From NCBI GenBank assembly GCA_018668475.1, contig JABJCZ010000014.1, forward strand, positions 1-10,145: a stretch of 10,145 nucleotides of DNA, in the 5' to 3' direction. The notes under the pieces are model-generated. The model was given only the letters and a program-made list of their open reading frames with translations, ran no database searches and was not told where the DNA came from. This DNA comes from Alphaproteobacteria bacterium. GTDB lineage: Bacteria; Pseudomonadota; Alphaproteobacteria; UBA828. A program made the translations under genes and the position numbers. Below, in pieces: positions 7,507 through 10,145 of this stretch (positions are counted from its first letter, which is position 1; the number at the start of each line of letters is the position of its first letter).

Positions 7507-8646
7507 TTGGCGTTTTCTCTTCTGGATGGTTTGCGTGTGCTCGATATGAGCCAGTACGCGCCGGGCCCTTATGCGAGCCTCCTACTCGCTGATCTTGGTG
7601 CTGACGTGGTGCGGGTTGAACCGCCGGGCGGTGAGCCCATGCGGCGCATCGGGCCGGCGGATGCCGACGGCATTTCCGCTTGGTACAAGGTGCTCAATCG
7701 CTCGAAACGTATCGTCGAGCTGGACCTGAAGGCGGAGGATGGCAAGGCCGCATTCCGCGCGCTGCTTGAACAGTCCGACGCCTTGCTCGAGTCCTATCGG
7801 CCAGGGGTACTGGATCGGCTCGGCTTCTCACGGCAGAACCTTGAGGAGATTAATCCACGACTGGTGCATTGTGCGCTTTCGGGCTGGGGGCAGACAGGCC
7901 CCTATGCGATGCGTGGCGGGCACGATCTCAACTATATGGCGCTTTGCGGCGGGTTGGTGACGTCTGGCACGGCTGATGCGCCGACAATCTCGTTCCCGCA
8001 GGTGGCGGATTATTCAAGTGGTGTGCAGGCGGCCCTCTCGGTGGTTGCAGCGCTTCTGGGCAGGGAGCGTCGCGGGCGTGATGGCAAAGGCACGTTCATT
8101 GATACCAGCATCGCTGAAGCTGTTTTGCCATGGCAGGCCTGGACCATGACCGGCATGGTTCGCCCCGGCTTCGGCCTGCCGCGCGGTCAGACTTTCCTGA
8201 ACGGTGGTGTTGCCTACTACAACATCTATCCGACGCGGGACGGTCGCCATGTGACCATCGGCGCGATCGAGGAGAAATTCTGGCGGGCTTTCTGTGAGGC
8301 CGTTGATCGCCCTGACTGGGTTGCCCGGCAACAAGATGACGCACCTCAGGTGGCCTTGATGCAAGAGGTTGCGGACCTTTTCATCTCGCGGGATTTTGAT
8401 GACTGGGCGACGCTGCTCGCTGATGTGGATTGCTGCTTCGAGCCGGTTCACGATATGGCCGAAGTCGCGGCCCATCCGCATATCGCGGCACGCGGGATGG
8501 TTCGGCCTTCAGACGGTGATGACCCGTTTGTTGAGATTGCGTTTCCGGCGTGGATTGATGGCGCGCCGATGCCGCCACGCACGGCACCTGCGCCTGTCAG
8601 TGCAGCGGACGTTTTGAGCGGTTGGGCGGGCGACGAAACGCCTTAA
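7507..8646 (+). CDS. CaiB/BaiF-family protein, alpha-methylacyl-CoA racemase-like
   Basis: This is a member of the family III CoA-transferase fold, 379 residues, soluble. The N-terminus LLDGLRVLDMSQYAPGPYAS and LADLGADVVRVEPP form the usual CoA-binding Rossmann part. The catalytic region resembles alpha-methylacyl-CoA racemase more than formyl- or carnitine-CoA transferase: GHDLNYMALCG gives His139-Asp140, VADYSSG gives Asp168, and IGAIEEKFW gives Glu255, with spacings close to His126, Asp156 and Glu241 of the mycobacterial racemase. CFEPVHDMAEVAAHPHIAARG is the conserved C-terminal segment. A racemase would invert the 2-methyl centre of branched acyl-CoAs before beta-oxidation; a transferase role remains possible because Asp168 also matches the transferase nucleophile. 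The start is TTG at 7507: the preceding in-frame stop is at 7486 and no ATG or GTG lies between. No clear Shine-Dalgarno sequence or terminator separates it from clpA (65 bases), so it may be read from the clp transcript. Confidence 0.85.
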   Translation: MAFSLLDGLRVLDMSQYAPGPYASLLLADLGADVVRVEPPGGEPMRRIGPADADGISAWYKVLNRSKRIVELDLKAEDGKAAFRALLEQSDALLESYRPGVLDRLGFSRQNLEEINPRLVHCALSGWGQTGPYAMRGGHDLNYMALCGGLVTSGTADAPTISFPQVADYSSGVQAALSVVAALLGRERRGRDGKGTFIDTSIAEAVLPWQAWTMTGMVRPGFGLPRGQTFLNGGVAYYNIYPTRDGRHVTIGAIEEKFWRAFCEAVDRPDWVARQQDDAPQVALMQEVADLFISRDFDDWATLLADVDCCFEPVHDMAEVAAHPHIAARGMVRPSDGDDPFVEIAFPAWIDGAPMPPRTAPAPVSAADVLSGWAGDETP

Positions 8647-8659
8647 GCGCGCAAGCTGC

Positions 8660-9220
8660 TCACGGTCGAGCAGGCAGACCCAGATGCTGGCGTACTCCGG
8701 CCTCGCGGCGGCCTCGTAAGCCCACAGTGCGTCCGGCATTTACCGCCTGTTCGGCAGAAATACCTGTAGCCGCGAGGTAAAGCGCCCACATGGCGCCGGC
8801 CCGATTGGCGGACACGCAGTGAACGTGTATCGCCTGGCCACCAGGTGCCGCGATCACGTCGGCGAACCGGGCAATCTGGTCGTCTGTCGGTGCGCCATTG
8901 GCGATCGGAATATTGATGTAGCGCAGCCCCAATGCTTCCACTACCGCCCGCTCCTGCGCCGTACCTTCCTTGGGTGTTCGCAGGTCGATCACGGTGCCGT
9001 AGCCAAGGCTCTTAAGCATTTCCGGCCCGCCTTGATGAAGCAGGCCGCCGGTAGAGACATGCGGCGTCGTGCGGTTGTAGTAGCTGACCTCAGCGCCAAC
9101 CTTGTCGCCAAACGGAACCTCGCCCGCTTGTGATGGCGAAGGAGCGCTCGCCACCAAAGCTAATGCAATCGCGGCGCCTGGAAGCAGAGTGTTCCAGGCA
9201 GGTATCAGGTGTCGCTTCAT
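8660..9220 (-). CDS. Exported phosphatase-like protein (DSP/DUF442-like, Cys-x4-Arg loop)
   Basis: The protein has 186 residues. A signal peptide is clear: basic MKRH, a hydrophobic stretch at about 11-25, and a likely cleavage after SQA at residue 32. The mature domain has the layout of dual-specificity phosphatase-like and DUF442 (beta-lactamase-hydrolase-like) proteins: VSTGGLLHQGGPEMLKSLGY, strand TVIDLRTPKEG, then YINIPIANGAPTDDQIARF, and the phosphate-binding loop VHCVSANRAGAMW, with Cys135 and Arg140. The Cys-to-Arg spacing of four residues fits DUF442/rhodanese-type loops, not the Cys-x5-Arg of classical tyrosine phosphatases, and the loop lacks the common glycine. The product is inferred to be periplasmic; the substrate is unknown. 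The ATG at 9220 was chosen because it begins the signal peptide. It lies 7 bases after the stop of the DUF482 gene, with no strong Shine-Dalgarno sequence, suggesting co-transcription and translational coupling. Its stop faces that of the CoA-transferase-family gene 13 bases away. Confidence 0.75.
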   Translation of the reverse strand: MKRHLIPAWNTLLPGAAIALALVASAPSPSQAGEVPFGDKVGAEVSYYNRTTPHVSTGGLLHQGGPEMLKSLGYGTVIDLRTPKEGTAQERAVVEALGLRYINIPIANGAPTDDQIARFADVIAAPGGQAIHVHCVSANRAGAMWALYLAATGISAEQAVNAGRTVGLRGRREAGVRQHLGLPARP

Positions 9221-9227
9221 GGAGTTC

Positions 9228-10145
9228 TCAGTCCGGTTTGCGGTAAGGAGAGTGCTTGGATAAGGCTTCGATTTCCCAGTCCACCTCGTTGACCTCACGC
9301 TCAAGATACTGGCCGATGGCTTCGCGGAGACCCGGGTGGGTTATCCAGTGGGCTGAGTAGGTGGTAATCGGCAGGTAGCCACGCGCCAATTTGTGCGGCC
9401 CCTGCGCGCCGGCTTCAACCCGCCCGAGGCCGTGCTTGATGGCGTAATCGATGGCCTGATAATAGCACGCTTCGAAATGCAGGAAGCGATGGTCCTCAAT
9501 GCAGCCCCAGTTGCGGCCATAGAGTGTGCCATCACCCATAAGGTTAAGCGCGCCTGCGATGGGTCGGCCGTCGCGTTCTGCCATCACGAGGACCACCTGG
9601 TCTCCCATGCGTTCTCCGAGCAGGCTGAAGAAGGTTCGGGTCAAGTATGGGGTGCCCCATTTGCGGGCTCCATTTTCCTGATAGAACACAAAAAAAGCGT
9701 CCCAATGGTGCTCCTTAATCTCATCACCGGATAATGCGGTGATGGTCAATCCCTCGGGCAGAGCCTCGCGGCGTTCTTTCTTAATTTGCTTGCGTTTGCG
9801 GGATGACAGCGTGGCGAGAAACGCATCGAAATCCGCGTAATTGTCATTTTCCCAATGAAACTGGACGCCGGTGCGCTGCAACAAGCCGGCCTCTCCCATC
9901 GCGGTCCACTCAGGCTCGGTCGGAAAGGTAATGTGGATGGAGGACGCGCCAATCTGCTCACAGCGCTGGGTCGCCGCCGTCAACAGCGCACGGCGGGCCC
10001 AGGCGGGGTCGGGGTGCACCGGGTCAACCAACAGGCGTGGCCCCATGGCCGGCGTAAATGGCACGGACACCTGAAGCTTCGGATAGTACTGCCCGCCTGC
10101 CCGCGCGAAGGCTTCGGCCCACCCGTGATCGAACACATACTCGCC
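9228..10145 (-). CDS. DUF482 / FemAB-like GNAT-fold protein (N-terminus beyond the right edge)
   Basis: This is a member of COG3146 (Pfam DUF482, FemAB_like), predicted to be an N-acyltransferase of the GNAT superfamily; the substrate is not known. The visible 305 residues begin within the conserved segment GEYVFDHGWAEAF, so roughly the first 70-90 residues lie past the window edge and the GTG at 10136 is not the start. Recognisable parts are YYPKLQVSVPFTPAMGPRLL, the basic helix LSSRKRKQIKKERREAL, GARKWGTPYLTRTFF, and the C-terminal block LYGRNWGCIEDHRFLHFEACYYQAIDYA followed by VEAGAQGPHKLARGYLP, the most conserved part of the family. There is no signal peptide or membrane helix in the visible part. 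The exported phosphatase-like gene follows after 7 bases. COG3146 genes are often found near clpA in alphaproteobacteria, which fits the setting, though here it is on the opposite strand. Confidence 0.93.
   Translation of the reverse strand, partial: GEYVFDHGWAEAFARAGGQYYPKLQVSVPFTPAMGPRLLVDPVHPDPAWARRALLTAATQRCEQIGASSIHITFPTEPEWTAMGEAGLLQRTGVQFHWENDNYADFDAFLATLSSRKRKQIKKERREALPEGLTITALSGDEIKEHHWDAFFVFYQENGARKWGTPYLTRTFFSLLGERMGDQVVLVMAERDGRPIAGALNLMGDGTLYGRNWGCIEDHRFLHFEACYYQAIDYAIKHGLGRVEAGAQGPHKLARGYLPITTYSAHWITHPGLREAIGQYLEREVNEVDWEIEALSKHSPYRKPD

Noticed and set aside
8656..8673. A hairpin of 6-base arms (CTGCTC and GAGCAG) near the convergent stops, considered as a bidirectional terminator.
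   Set aside because: The stem is short and no T-run follows on either strand; part of it codes for the end of the phosphatase-like protein.
8819..9133. A 104-codon plus-strand frame opposite the exported phosphatase-like gene.
   Set aside because: The minus-strand product has a signal peptide and a family-like loop, while the plus-strand frame shows no recognisable domain and no good ribosome binding site.

Overview
The window is a stretch of ordinary, gene-dense chromosome from a moderately GC-rich Gram-negative bacterium, most likely an alphaproteobacterium. This rests on three things: LPS-export permease genes lptF-lptG divergent from a pepA-holC-ndk block, a ClpS/ClpA pair whose N-terminal adaptor surfaces are both intact, and a DUF482 (COG3146) acetyltransferase-like gene of the kind common in that class. 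I cannot name the genus from sequence alone. I see no integrase, transposase, tRNA, rRNA or CRISPR array, and no gene-free stretch longer than about 200 bases.

Left part (1-1829, minus strand): lptF followed by lptG. lptG is cut by the left edge, so 230 codons are visible. The two proteins form the inner-membrane permease of the LptB2FG lipopolysaccharide extractor. lptF appears to start on a leaderless mRNA: a perfect TATAAT sits 7 bases before its ATG and there is no Shine-Dalgarno sequence. A divergent control region (1830-2027) separates it from pepA.

Central part (2028-4613, plus strand): pepA (leucyl aminopeptidase) and holC (DNA polymerase III chi) are packed as an operon. ndk (nucleoside diphosphate kinase) follows, with its own promoter and a strong intrinsic terminator.

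Right-central part (4669-8646, plus strand): an extended -10 promoter precedes clpS and clpA, the N-degron adaptor and the AAA+ unfoldase of the ClpAP protease. A CaiB/BaiF-fold protein follows 65 bases later. It starts at TTG and its catalytic residues resemble those of alpha-methylacyl-CoA racemase.

Right edge (8660-10145, minus strand): a DUF482/FemAB-like N-acyltransferase-like gene, cut at its 5' end by the window, is followed after 7 bases by an exported protein with a phosphatase-like Cys-x4-Arg loop. This pair converges on the CoA-transferase-family gene with 13 bases between stops and no visible terminator.

No new system is evident. The points most worth a second look are the exported phosphatase-like protein coupled to the DUF482 gene, the leaderless lptF start, the Met-Gly-Phe version of the ClpP-docking tripeptide in ClpA, and the true reaction of the CaiB/BaiF-family protein.
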